57,649 nt of DNA from Gammaproteobacteria bacterium (GTDB lineage Bacteria; Pseudomonadota; Gammaproteobacteria; Xanthomonadales; Wenzhouxiangellaceae), in NCBI GenBank assembly GCA_021772985.1, contig JAJFKX010000040.1:1-57649 (forward strand), read 5' to 3'. The position numbers and the translations under genes are program-made. Of the stretch, positions 9,220-18,673 are shown in pieces; the first letter of the stretch is position 1; the number at the start of each line of letters is the position of its first letter. Below the pieces are notes generated by a model. It was given only the letters and a program-made list of their open reading frames with translations, was not told the DNA's origin and did not search any database.

Positions 9220-9271
9220 GTGCAGCGGTGATTATACCGGCATTCCTATACGGTGGTATGCCCTGAATGAT

Positions 9272-9299
9272 AAAAAAAGCCACCTGGTGGGTGGCTTTT
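9272..9299 (-). terminator. Intrinsic terminator of M13 copy 2
   Basis: AAAAGCCACC and GGTGGCTTTT form a 10-bp stem with a five-base loop, and the minus strand continues into a run of T (AAAAAAA at 9272-9278 on the plus strand). It separates the peptidase gene from the tRNA. The equivalent site in copy 1 (about 6653-6677) is degraded. Confidence 0.75.
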
Positions 9300-9317
9300 G
9301 GAACCGGGTGATACCAC

Positions 9318-11414
9318 TTACCAGATCGAGACGCGCTCTTCGGGTGGCAGATACATGGCATTATCCGGTTGCACATCAAATGCCTCGTACCAGGCATCAA
9401 TATTGCGCACCACGCCGTTAATGCGGTATTCCGGTGGACTATGTGGGTCGGTCAGCAATTGCTGGCGGGTTGCATCTTCACGCGCCTTGGCACGCCAAAC
9501 CTGAGCCCAGGACATGAAAAAGCGCTGATCGCCGGTGAAACCATCTATTACCGGTGGTTCGCCATGCTCGACTTTGTAGCGCTGATAGGCGGAATAAGCC
9601 ATTTCCAAGCCACCCAGGTCACCGATGTTTTCTCCCAAAGTGAGTTGGCCGTCAATGTTCATGTCTTCTATCGGTGAAAAACCATTGTACTGCTCAACCA
9701 GCTTGCCGGAACGTTTTCCAAAGGCTTCGTCGGCAGCGGCTGTCCACCAATCACGGATCTTGCCGGCTTCATCAAAGCGGCGTCCCTGATCGTCGAAGCC
9801 ATGTCCGATTTCGTGTCCGATAACACCACCGATAGCACCATAGTTCACTGCTGGGTCAGCATAAGGATCAAAGAACGGCGGCTGCAAGATGCCGGCTGGG
9901 AAGGTGATCTGATTCAGCAACGGATTGTAGGATGCATTCACGGTTTGTGGCGGATATGGCCATTCCTGGCGATCTACCGGACCAGCAAGCTGTTCTACCT
10001 GGCGATTCCAATCAAATTCGTTAACCCGTAAGGCATTGCCCAGCATGTCACCTGATCTGATATCCAGCTTGTCGTAATCAATCCACTTTGAAGTGAAGCC
10101 AATGCGTGGTTCAAAAGTGGCCAGTTTGGTCAGGGCAGCGGCTTTGGTTTCTTCATCCATCCATTCGTTTTCACCGATACGTTCTTCCAGGGCTGCTCGA
10201 AGGTTAGCGACCAATTCGTCCATTTGCTGTTTAGCTTCCGGTGGGAAATGCCGATCAATATAAATTTGGCCAACCGCTTCACCAAGATTGTCATTGACAA
10301 AATCGGCACCGCGTTTCCAGCGCTCACGTTTTTCTTCGATGCCGTTTAAGGTTTTATCAAAAAACTCAAATTCGGCATTATCAAATTCCTCTGACAGGTT
10401 ACTGGCATTGTCGCTGATAAAGTGGAAGTTCAGGTAATCTTTCCAGGTTGCTACCGGTGTTTCCACAAAAATCTTGGCACTGGCCTGGATAACGTCGGGC
10501 TGCGCAACCACAATGCTGGGGACATCACTCAAACCCAGGTATTCCAGGGCTGCGGCCCAGTCATATTCAGGTGCCAGTTCCGCCAGCTGTTCGGGGCTCA
10601 TCGGATTGTAAACTTTCTGGATGTCGCGGCTTTCAGCCGGAGTCCAGTGCAGTTCAGCGAGCTGCGTTTCCAAAGCGATGATGGCATCTGCTTTGTCTGC
10701 AGCGTTTTCGATGCCGGCCAGTTCCTGGACCTTGATAACATAATTGCGATAAGCAGCGCGAAATTCCACGAAATTATCTTCTTCGCTTAAGTAATATTCA
10801 CGATCAGGCATACCCAGGCCCGACTGACTGGTGAACAGCGTGTATTTGGTGGTATCAGCAGGGTCTGGAATAATACCGATGCCAAACGGTGCAGTGGCAT
10901 GAATATCGGCCAACGCCAGCACCAGTCCCTGGTGGTTTTCGATGGTATCGATGGTATTCAGATGGCTGCTCAACGGGCCGGCACCTTTTTCATTCAAAGC
11001 ATCTATGCCCATCCAGGCAGCGTAATAATCGCCCACTTTCTGTTCCAGCGAACCTGCTGCGGCTTCGCTTTCGCCCAGGTCATTGATGATGGCATTGACC
11101 TGTTCGGTTGAACGCTCGCGCAGGGCGAGGAAAATACCGTAAGAGGACCGGTCAGCTGGAATTTCGAAAGTATCCAGCCATTTACCGTTGATGTGTTGGG
11201 CAAAGTCATCGCCGGGAGCAATTTCAGGTTTCATGTATTGCAGATCAATACCCCAGGTTCCCAGTTCCGGCTGGTTATTGGTTGCGGTTGCATCCACGAC
11301 ATCCGGTGTGCTCGAAGAATCGGTTTCAACGGCAACCGAGCTTTCCGGCTCGGATTGCTGGCCGCAGGCACTTAAAATGATGGCAAGGCTGGTTGCCAGT
11401 AATGGTCTATTCAT
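9318..11414 (-). CDS. pepO: M13-family metallopeptidase lipoprotein, tandem copy 2
   Basis: A 698-residue M13 zinc endopeptidase with an N-terminal lipoprotein signal ending in LSAC, so Cys17 is the expected lipidated residue and the enzyme should be anchored in the cell envelope facing the periplasm or the surface. The zinc site HEIGHGFDD lies at about residue 530 and is followed by ENIGDLGG, which supplies the third ligand. A linker rich in Ser, Glu and Thr follows the cysteine. It is the intact sister of the gene at 6697-8793, and a third, more distant paralogue lies at 43198-45291. M13 enzymes cleave oligopeptides; a role in peptide scavenging or signal processing is inference. Confidence 0.93.
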   Translation of the reverse strand: MNRPLLATSLAIILSACGQQSEPESSVAVETDSSSTPDVVDATATNNQPELGTWGIDLQYMKPEIAPGDDFAQHINGKWLDTFEIPADRSSYGIFLALRERSTEQVNAIINDLGESEAAAGSLEQKVGDYYAAWMGIDALNEKGAGPLSSHLNTIDTIENHQGLVLALADIHATAPFGIGIIPDPADTTKYTLFTSQSGLGMPDREYYLSEEDNFVEFRAAYRNYVIKVQELAGIENAADKADAIIALETQLAELHWTPAESRDIQKVYNPMSPEQLAELAPEYDWAAALEYLGLSDVPSIVVAQPDVIQASAKIFVETPVATWKDYLNFHFISDNASNLSEEFDNAEFEFFDKTLNGIEEKRERWKRGADFVNDNLGEAVGQIYIDRHFPPEAKQQMDELVANLRAALEERIGENEWMDEETKAAALTKLATFEPRIGFTSKWIDYDKLDIRSGDMLGNALRVNEFDWNRQVEQLAGPVDRQEWPYPPQTVNASYNPLLNQITFPAGILQPPFFDPYADPAVNYGAIGGVIGHEIGHGFDDQGRRFDEAGKIRDWWTAAADEAFGKRSGKLVEQYNGFSPIEDMNIDGQLTLGENIGDLGGLEMAYSAYQRYKVEHGEPPVIDGFTGDQRFFMSWAQVWRAKAREDATRQQLLTDPHSPPEYRINGVVRNIDAWYEAFDVQPDNAMYLPPEERVSIW

Positions 11415-11643
11415 AAATTTATCCGTAAGTTTAAGCCTGATTGTCAGCTGCTGTCTGCAGCCATGCTGCTTTGTTTATAGGCAGCAAAGTTTTTAATCAT
11501 AACGGATTTATATTGTCTATAGCATGTGCCAATCAGCCTAATTGCGCCTTAAATCAGATAAAAGCACCACCAGCATGTTTATCGGTGAGGTAGGGTGTTT
11601 TGCTCAATCAGAATCCCAGATAAGCTTATTAAATGTAAAAGGT

Positions 11644-13122
11644 TTAAGGTGCTGTTGCAGTAAGCTCTACTTCGAGTGTGCTGCCTACCTCGCGAATAAC
11701 CTGTACCAAATGGTCAATATGGCTTTTATCTTTACGGTGGTTGATGATGCAAGCTCGTATTACGGGTTCTCCATGTAATCTGGTGCCAGTGATAAATACC
11801 CGTTGGTCTTGTTCCAACGCGGGAATGATCATCGTATTAAGCCGGCGAATTTCCGGATCGGAGTATTGCCCCGAGCCAATGTAACGGAAACATGAAATAG
11901 CCAGTTTTCCGCTGGTAACCAGCTCAAAATCGGGGGCTTTGACCAGTAATTCATCCAGATATATCCGCAGTGCAATATCTTTGCGAATCATATCTTTGAA
12001 CCGCTGACTGCCGAACGCTTTAAAAGACATCCATACCTTGAAAGCCTTGGCATTGCGGGATAGCTGGAAATGGTGCTCATTGATATCCAACCGATTACCA
12101 CTCTCTTGGCTGCTGTCGAGGTAATCTGCGGTGGTGTGATAGGTACGTTTCATCTGGTCCCAGCTGCGTACCAGGGTGCAGCCGATCTCAAAGGTTTGGT
12201 ACAGCCATTTATGAAAATCGCAGGCAATTGAATGCGCCCTATCAAGACCCTTAAAGGTGTCATTAAATTCCGGCAATGAAGCAACCAGGGCGCCGTAGCA
12301 ACCATCAACATGCAGCCACATTCCATAAGTCTCAGCGATATCAGCCAATGCATCCAGCGGGTCTACCGCGCCGGTGTTAACTGTGCCGGCATTGCCGATT
12401 AGGCAAAAAGGCTGAAATCCGGCAGCCAGATCAGCTTCGATACTGCTTTTAAGGGCGGACAAATCGATTTGGAATGACTGGTCAACTGGAATTTTTCGGT
12501 ATTGCCGGCTGCCGATGCCCAGTAACTGGACACTTTTGTCGACACTGCTATGGGTTTGGTCAGATGCGTAAATGGTGAACGGTTTTTGGCCAAACAAGCC
12601 GTTTTCACGAATCCCGGCCTGTTCAAAGAAGATATTTCTAGCAACGGTCAACCCAGTCAGATTTGCAGCTGAACCGGCACTGACAATGGCACCGCCGGTA
12701 TCATTGTTGTTGGCATAGCCAATGAATTCTGCAGCCCATTGGATAACGCGTTTTTCGATTTCGGTCAGTGCCGGAGCCAAGTGCCATTTTGCGACATTCT
12801 GGTTAATCGCTGAAGCCAATAAGTCAGCCAGCATCGAAACCTGATTTCCTCCAGCCATAACATAGGCATACATATGCGGCCCAATATTCATGGTGGGGGT
12901 ATCCATTACCCTGGTTTTGATTTCATCCAGCAATGAATCCATGTCTGTGCCAGTTTCGGGCAAAGGCTGATTAAACCAGTTGAAAACCTGTTCCTGTGAG
13001 TGGCCAGGGTGGGCATTTCCGCCCAGTTCGGCATAGCGGGCCAACACCAGGTCTTTGCTTTTGGATAGTAACCGGTCAAATTCCTGCAGCGGGAAATCCA
13101 AAGTATCCGAGTAATCATCCAT
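11644..13122 (-). CDS. Pyridoxal-dependent (group II) decarboxylase, aromatic amino acid/glutamate type
   Basis: A 492-residue PLP enzyme of the group II decarboxylase family (aromatic-L-amino-acid, histidine, glutamate and 2,4-diaminobutyrate decarboxylases). Visible signs are VHVDG-like HVDGCYGALV, the PLP lysine in CDFHKWLYQ (about residue 304) and the upstream SAGSAANLTGL segment. It is expected to be cytosolic and to remove CO2 from an amino acid, producing an amine. The exact substrate cannot be read from the sequence. It lies 229 bases upstream of M13 copy 2 on the same strand with a normal-looking intergenic gap, so co-transcription is uncertain. The ATG at 13122 is preceded by GGAGA about 13 bases upstream. 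Confidence 0.85.
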   Translation of the reverse strand: MDDYSDTLDFPLQEFDRLLSKSKDLVLARYAELGGNAHPGHSQEQVFNWFNQPLPETGTDMDSLLDEIKTRVMDTPTMNIGPHMYAYVMAGGNQVSMLADLLASAINQNVAKWHLAPALTEIEKRVIQWAAEFIGYANNNDTGGAIVSAGSAANLTGLTVARNIFFEQAGIRENGLFGQKPFTIYASDQTHSSVDKSVQLLGIGSRQYRKIPVDQSFQIDLSALKSSIEADLAAGFQPFCLIGNAGTVNTGAVDPLDALADIAETYGMWLHVDGCYGALVASLPEFNDTFKGLDRAHSIACDFHKWLYQTFEIGCTLVRSWDQMKRTYHTTADYLDSSQESGNRLDINEHHFQLSRNAKAFKVWMSFKAFGSQRFKDMIRKDIALRIYLDELLVKAPDFELVTSGKLAISCFRYIGSGQYSDPEIRRLNTMIIPALEQDQRVFITGTRLHGEPVIRACIINHRKDKSHIDHLVQVIREVGSTLEVELTATAP

Positions 13123-13521
13123 CTGACCTGTCTCTCCTATGCCTGATGAAATGGTGCTGAGTTAACCCAGCAATAGTTTTTAGTGTTTCAGTGTATTTTA
13201 TCGCGCCGATAGTTAGAAGCCACTAACGATGAGGCATACTCACATAACGGTGAATATGCATCTGCTATGCTCTGGATGTTTGGTTTTATTGCCCGCTGGT
13301 TACCTGAATAGCTAAGCTTTTCCAGGTGATAGACATGCTTCGTGGCATCAGACTTTGCTGTTGTGGTCGGCAGTGCAGCCGATGGTGTTTAACAGCTAAA
13401 TCGGGACAATCAGTGTACAGCTTACTTTCCAGATAACTATCAGCTGAGGCAACTTTGAATGCTTTGAGTTCAGCTGTCAAATTGGCTGTCGGACACCATT
13501 AATCACTAACAGGAGCACACT
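13123..13521. promoter_or_regulatory. Divergent intergenic region between decarboxylase and FG-GAP gene
   Basis: This 399-base stretch separates two divergently transcribed genes and should hold both promoters. No convincing ORF, tRNA or repeat was seen. The only clear signal is the ribosome binding site AGGAG at 13511-13515, which supports the TTG start of the next gene. Confidence 0.4.
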
Positions 13522-15021
13522 TTGAACAACGGTAATGTGATATTGGGTTTGTCTGTGGTGTTGGTCTTTATGTATGCCAATAGCGCATACGCTGGTGGTC
13601 CGGTGTTTTCCAATATTGCTCCGTCAGCTGGTATAGAAGTGGCTGATTTGTTAACTGAATCACTGGCATGGGGTGATTATGATAATGATGGTGATGAAGA
13701 TTTATATCTGACCAATGATGGTGCAAATAACCTGTTTCGTAATGATGGAGGTGGGGTGTTTACCGATGTGACAGATATTACCTTGACCGGCAGTACAGCC
13801 TGGGGTGTTGGCGCAGCATTTGGCGATCTGGATAACGATGGAGATCTGGATTTGTATGTGGTTAATTTCAGTGGCGGCAATGATGTACTGTATCTAAATC
13901 AAGGGCCTATCGGGGATACGCCTGAATTTATTTTTAGCGATATTAGCGCTGCAGCCGGGATAACCGATCAATCAAGTAGTCGGGGAATGGCATTTATCGA
14001 TTACGACCGTGATGGACTGCTAGATATTTATGTCAACGCCATTGGTCCTGATATCCTTTACCACAACGAGGGTAATTTAACCTTTAGCAATGTGGCTGCT
14101 GATCTTGGAGTTGCAACTATTGGCCAGGGTGTAGGTGTGGTAGCCACTGATATTGATAATAACGGTTGGGTGGATTTGTTTACCGGCAATCGCAGCAATA
14201 ACCTGAATCGACTGTATACAAACAATTCTGCTGATTTCACCGACATTACCGTTACCGCCGGGATCAGTGAGGTTGGCTTGGGAATGGGGGTGGCTGCTTT
14301 TGATTACGATAATGATCTGGATATGGATTTGTATTGGACCGCCTGGCCGAATGCAGGTCCGGGTCCCAATGCTTTATATGAAAACCTTGGAAATAATACC
14401 TTTCAAAATAACGCAGTCAGCAGCGGCACGGATGACCCGGATGGTTGGGGTATCAGTATCAACACCGGCGATATAGACAATGATGGCTGGGAAGACTTTT
14501 TTGTTACCAACGGTTTTAGTGACCAGACTACAGCCAACGTGTTGTTTCAAAACAATGCTGATGACACGTTTACTGATATCACTTCATCGCTGGCTGGGGG
14601 TGGTTTGTTTGACGGGCGTGGTGTGGCCTTCGCTGACTTTGATAATGATGGTGATCTTGATTTATGTGTGACCGCCGATGTTGGTGAAAGTAACCGTTTG
14701 TGGCGCAACGATACGGTCAATAACAGCCATTGGATAACCTTGAAGCTGGTTGGCGTAATCAGCAACCGCAGCGCAATTGGTGCGCGCATCGAGGTTACCA
14801 CGGATATCGGTACTATCGTCAAAGAAGTCAGCAGTGGTGCAGGCCGTGGCTCGTTTAACAGCTTGCCGGTAGAATTTGGACTGGGTGCTGCTACTAAAAT
14901 CATCCAGGTGTTGATCAACTGGCCAAGTGGCTTCCAGGAAGTATTGAATAACTTACCTTTGGACCAGTTTGTTATTGTCAGCGAAGGGATAATCACTGTT
15001 GATGGTTTTGAAATACCCTGA
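13522..15021 (+). CDS. Secreted FG-GAP/VCBS repeat protein with ASPIC/UnbV C-terminal domain (CRTAC1-like)
   Basis: A 499-residue exported protein. The TTG start is supported by AGGAG seven bases upstream, because the signal peptide follows immediately (hydrophobic core, cleavage near ANSAYA-GG). The mature part has about seven FG-GAP/VCBS-type repeats marked by calcium-binding loops such as DYDNDGDEDLY, DLDNDGDLDLY and DFDNDGDLDLC, forming an integrin-like beta-propeller. The last 90 residues, from NSHWITLKL, match the ASPIC/UnbV domain with the typical GxG and WPSG motifs. This architecture is common in secreted proteins of marine bacteria and resembles animal CRTAC1, but the bacterial function is not established. 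It shares its direction with the DUF3179 gene that follows after about 117 bases. Confidence 0.88.
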   Translation: MNNGNVILGLSVVLVFMYANSAYAGGPVFSNIAPSAGIEVADLLTESLAWGDYDNDGDEDLYLTNDGANNLFRNDGGGVFTDVTDITLTGSTAWGVGAAFGDLDNDGDLDLYVVNFSGGNDVLYLNQGPIGDTPEFIFSDISAAAGITDQSSSRGMAFIDYDRDGLLDIYVNAIGPDILYHNEGNLTFSNVAADLGVATIGQGVGVVATDIDNNGWVDLFTGNRSNNLNRLYTNNSADFTDITVTAGISEVGLGMGVAAFDYDNDLDMDLYWTAWPNAGPGPNALYENLGNNTFQNNAVSSGTDDPDGWGISINTGDIDNDGWEDFFVTNGFSDQTTANVLFQNNADDTFTDITSSLAGGGLFDGRGVAFADFDNDGDLDLCVTADVGESNRLWRNDTVNNSHWITLKLVGVISNRSAIGARIEVTTDIGTIVKEVSSGAGRGSFNSLPVEFGLGAATKIIQVLINWPSGFQEVLNNLPLDQFVIVSEGIITVDGFEIP

Positions 15022-15138
15022 ATTTTTGCAGCCTGCAAATCAATGTTAAAGTGCAGTTCTGCATTTTGTATTGATATTGAGTAACGGCCAGGTTGCCTGG
15101 TTGTTCAACTTAAAGGCCAACAGGCTGGAGTAAATGTT

Positions 15139-16101
15139 ATGCGTTTGTACTGTTTGATGATGTTGTTTATTGCCACGGTGGTTACCGGCCAGGAACGTCA
15201 ATTTGACATTGACATACTTGCAGAAACATTTGGTTTTGATGAGCAAACGCCAATAGCTGTTGATCGAGATAGCCTGATCCAGGCATGTCCAAGCCGTGAT
15301 TGCATCCCTTCGATTGATACGCCTGAATTTGTTTCCAGTGATCAGGCTGACTTTGTAGCCGATGATGACCTGGTGCTGGCGGTTGCATTGAATGGGGTAC
15401 TGAAAGCCTATCCAACCAAAATTTTGATTCATCATGAAATAGTCAATGACGATTTTGATGGTGAACCGGTAGCGGTGACTTACTGCCCGTTATGCGGATC
15501 GGGGGTAGCGTTTGAAGGTAAGCTGGATGGTGAACCAGTGGAGTTTGGGGTGTCCGGCGTACTGCACGAATCAGACCTGGTGTTGTATGACCGCAATTCA
15601 GAGACGCTTTGGGCACAAGTGACCGGAGCAGGCATGATGGGCCCCAAAACCGGTGAGCAATTGCAGGAAGTGCCACTGGTCATGACCGAATGGCGGACCT
15701 GGAGACAGCAGCACCCGGATACTTTGGTGCTTTCTACCAACACAGGTTTTGATAAGGACTACACAGTAGATCGCTATGCCGATTACCGCGAATCAGATCG
15801 GCTGTTTTTGCCGGTTTCCGCTTCCGATGCGCGATTGCATGTCAAAAAGGTTATTTACGGGGTAATGGTGGATGAGCAGCCGGTTGCCTATGAAGCTGAA
15901 TGGTTGAAATCCAAAGGGGAATATGTCGAATCCATTAATGACCAGATGGTAGAAATTAAATACAACAATGATGGCAGTGTAACGGCTGCCAATCCAAATA
16001 CCGGTAAAAATTACCCGGTCAAGCGTTTGTTCTGGTTTGCCTGGTACACCTTCCACCCGCACACATTACTGCGTATGCAACAGCCATCAGCGGGCAGCTA
16101 G
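15139..16101 (+). CDS. DUF3179 domain-containing exported protein
   Basis: A 320-residue protein with an N-terminal signal peptide (cleavage near VVTGQ-E). The core matches DUF3179: VTYCPLCGSGVAF with its paired cysteines (about residue 115-128), SGVLHESDLVLYDR, and the WRTWRQQHPDTLVLS segment. The CPLCGSG cysteines look like a metal or redox site, but no biochemical function is known for this family. It converges on the decaheme-associated barrel gene with only about 24 bases between the two stops. The neighbourhood of secreted repeat proteins and multiheme cytochrome genes suggests an extracytoplasmic role; that is inference from context only. Confidence 0.88.
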   Translation: MRLYCLMMLFIATVVTGQERQFDIDILAETFGFDEQTPIAVDRDSLIQACPSRDCIPSIDTPEFVSSDQADFVADDDLVLAVALNGVLKAYPTKILIHHEIVNDDFDGEPVAVTYCPLCGSGVAFEGKLDGEPVEFGVSGVLHESDLVLYDRNSETLWAQVTGAGMMGPKTGEQLQEVPLVMTEWRTWRQQHPDTLVLSTNTGFDKDYTVDRYADYRESDRLFLPVSASDARLHVKKVIYGVMVDEQPVAYEAEWLKSKGEYVESINDQMVEIKYNNDGSVTAANPNTGKNYPVKRLFWFAWYTFHPHTLLRMQQPSAGS

Positions 16102-16125
16102 GTCTGACAGAACTACCAGTTCCGA

Positions 16126-18663
16126 TTACAGAGTGACTTCAACAAATATGCCCACTACGTGGGCGGTGAAATCTTCCGGGACTGCCAGCAGAAACAATTG
16201 ATTGTCCACCACCGGATCAGTTAGGCCATCGAAGTGAAAATCGTTGATGTCTTCGCTTTCCAGGTGATAAAAAACACGGGCTGCAACTTTATCGGTAATC
16301 GGATAACGCAAACTTAGTCGTACCAGGTGTTGTTCAAAAGTTTGATTTGGGAAACCTGTACCGGTTGCATTAATATCGACACCTGCGGTCAAAGCGCCTG
16401 CTGAGTTAAAACTGAACCCCAGCCGAGAGCTTGAATAACCAAAGCTATAGTCTGCTTCCAGCAACAGCTTATTCCATTGACGGGTGAAGCCGATACCGGC
16501 AGCGTGGTGAGACTCGTTAAGGGCCTGACGCCAGGCATTTTCCAGCGGAAACACATCACCGCCGGCAGTGGGGTCGGTTCCGGCAGGCCCAATGTCGTTG
16601 ATGTTTGCTGCATTGCGATCATGTGACTGGTAGCTGTAATACAGGAAACTGTTGCCGTTATCGTCAAACTGATAATTCCACTCTGCATTGGCACTGATCT
16701 GTTCGGTTTCACGTAAGCCAAATTCAGCATTAAAGTCATCACGCTGGTAATTGGCACTGAATGCCAGATCTGAACGTAAACCAATGGTGAAGCGCAGTTG
16801 CAGGTCAGCTACTAGCTGGTTGCGTGAGGACAGATCAAAGACCTGTAAATCAGCCAATTCTCTTGGTGCCGTACTGTTACCAAACAGCGGCACAAAGCCG
16901 GGCAGGTTGGAGCTTAGGAATTGGGAGAAAGGGTTCAAGTCATAATCATCTCCGGAACGTCGAGCATATTCAGCCGCAGCACGCAGGCTGGCCCATGGTC
17001 CGGAGCGATCGGTGAATTGCAGGCGCACTCGATCGTCACGCAGCTCACCACGCTCACGATGGTCGTGGTCTTCTTCCAGGTGTTCATAACTCAGACCAAG
17101 TTTCATGCTACTGGCCAGCCGGTAATCGGCATTCAGTCGTACACTGATTTCATCTTTGGCAAACGGGACACTGCGGAAACGCAGCAGGTCGCCGGCACGA
17201 CCTGGCTGAAAAATGCCGTCGTTAAACAAAAAACCACCGTCTTCAGGGATGTATCCGAACTCACCGGTTAGTGGGTTGAAAGCGGTGTAGTCGGTATCGT
17301 TATCTTCATCGAGATAACGAAACTCCAAAGTAGTGCGTAATTGCGATGACGGTTGCAACGAGAGTTCTGCCTGAGCAAACATCGTTTGAATACGCGCGTC
17401 GGCACTGGTCTGGCTGAGTGCGGCAGTTGTATTCCACAAGTCAAAATTCACCGGTATGCCGGTGTTGTTACCGATACCGGTACTGATAGTGGGAGGCAAC
17501 AGTTGTTGATCCTGGGTTTTGCGGTTATACGCTATCGAAGTGGTCCAGCGCCCACCTAAAAATGGTAACAATGCAGCAAAATCAAGCTTGAGTTGATGGA
17601 ACTGGTTGTCAGGCGCTAATGCAAACCGGCCCTGTTCAGGGGTAAAATCAGGCTGGAAAAGACTCAAACCCGGGTTTTCCCAGACCAGGGTTTCGGTATC
17701 GTTGAAAAACAGCGAACCGTTATAGATAAAGTTGGCCTGATAGGTGGCCCCGGCATAGCGGAACCCAAGGTCAAGTTCTTGGGTAACATAGTTGATCGGT
17801 TCGACTGTTTCGCTGACTTGTCCCAAAGTAGGGTAGTTGAAGGTGCCACCAAAGGGCCTTGTGCCATCACGCCATTCGGTGTTGCTGTTAAAGAACAATT
17901 CAATATTTTTCCAGGGTGTCGCGGTGATCGCTAAACCGCCGCGCTTGCGTTCCAGTTTCAGGGTGCTTTGTTCATTGTTGAATAAAATATCTCGGATCGC
18001 CTGTGCACTGCTGGCGCCTGGCTCCAAGCCACCAGGCAAGGTCAGCTGGCCTGTGCCTGCACCATTCCATAGAACCCGCGCATTGCTGCTGAAGGTGTGC
18101 GGTATCTGGTTGAACCAGGCGTTAATATCGTAGTCGCCATAACGGCCATAGTTCAAACGAAAAAACTGATCATTGCGACCTATGCTGCCACCTGAAAATG
18201 ACAGGTGCTCGCCACTTTGCAGGTTGAGACCCTGAATCTTGAAACCGCTCAATACAGGCGCTTCGCTCCAGTCAGTGAATTCGCGAAAGCTGGCGGTATC
18301 GGTGGTGCCAAAGTTAGCCAGGTAACCGATCGCAAATGCGCCACCAAATGACCAGCCAGGGTTAAGTTCAAAATTATCCGTAGGCGGTTTTGCAGCAGTC
18401 GCGGGTTCATCATTCAAAGGTAGATATTGGTAGTCAATCACCAATGGATACATGATGCCGGATGGCGAAAAGGCCGACCAGCTGATAATAGAATACCCAT
18501 CCGGATCAATGCTGCCGGCCAGTGGCGGTGACTCATTAGTCAAGGCATTGCTCAGGTAATTGTCAAAGCCTATGCCTGAATCTGCGCTTGCAGCACCTGC
18601 GGCGATCAGCAGCACGCTGGCAACTATACCGGCGGTGCATAACACTGATCTGGATTGCGTCAT
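16126..18663 (-). CDS. MtrB/PioB-family decaheme-associated outer-membrane beta-barrel
   Basis: A protein of about 845 residues. The start at 18663 was chosen over an upstream ATG because GAGGAAAT precedes it and a clean signal peptide follows (MTQSRSVLC, cleavage near ASA-DSG). The remainder is dominated by alternating short amphipathic strands and turns, ending in VEVTL, as expected for a large outer-membrane barrel. Members of the MtrB/PioB family sheath a periplasmic decaheme cytochrome and let electrons cross the outer membrane. The matching MtrA-type cytochrome gene sits 10 bases upstream, so the pair is almost certainly one transcriptional unit. The CxxC near the N-terminus of Shewanella MtrB was not seen. 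Direction of electron flow (respiratory export or Fe(II) oxidation) cannot be told. Confidence 0.85.
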   Translation of the reverse strand: MTQSRSVLCTAGIVASVLLIAAGAASADSGIGFDNYLSNALTNESPPLAGSIDPDGYSIISWSAFSPSGIMYPLVIDYQYLPLNDEPATAAKPPTDNFELNPGWSFGGAFAIGYLANFGTTDTASFREFTDWSEAPVLSGFKIQGLNLQSGEHLSFSGGSIGRNDQFFRLNYGRYGDYDINAWFNQIPHTFSSNARVLWNGAGTGQLTLPGGLEPGASSAQAIRDILFNNEQSTLKLERKRGGLAITATPWKNIELFFNSNTEWRDGTRPFGGTFNYPTLGQVSETVEPINYVTQELDLGFRYAGATYQANFIYNGSLFFNDTETLVWENPGLSLFQPDFTPEQGRFALAPDNQFHQLKLDFAALLPFLGGRWTTSIAYNRKTQDQQLLPPTISTGIGNNTGIPVNFDLWNTTAALSQTSADARIQTMFAQAELSLQPSSQLRTTLEFRYLDEDNDTDYTAFNPLTGEFGYIPEDGGFLFNDGIFQPGRAGDLLRFRSVPFAKDEISVRLNADYRLASSMKLGLSYEHLEEDHDHRERGELRDDRVRLQFTDRSGPWASLRAAAEYARRSGDDYDLNPFSQFLSSNLPGFVPLFGNSTAPRELADLQVFDLSSRNQLVADLQLRFTIGLRSDLAFSANYQRDDFNAEFGLRETEQISANAEWNYQFDDNGNSFLYYSYQSHDRNAANINDIGPAGTDPTAGGDVFPLENAWRQALNESHHAAGIGFTRQWNKLLLEADYSFGYSSSRLGFSFNSAGALTAGVDINATGTGFPNQTFEQHLVRLSLRYPITDKVAARVFYHLESEDINDFHFDGLTDPVVDNQLFLLAVPEDFTAHVVGIFVEVTL

Positions 18664-18673
18664 GGTTATTTCC

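Larger units (their letters stand above)
6523..11540 (-). repeat. Tandem duplication of a tRNA-Arg + M13 peptidase + promoter unit (period about 2.62 kb)
   Basis: Two head-to-tail units, roughly 6523-8920 and 9143-11540, contain the same order of tRNA-Arg(TCT), terminator, M13 peptidase gene and upstream region. The tRNA starts are offset by 2620 bases and the peptidase genes by 2621. The two proteins have identical length (698) and high similarity, with scattered substitutions, so the event is not very recent. Confidence 0.85.

Noticed and set aside
13286-13480. 64-residue minus-strand frame in the decarboxylase/FG-GAP gap
   Set aside because: No ribosome binding site, no recognisable motif, and it sits in a region that must hold divergent promoters.
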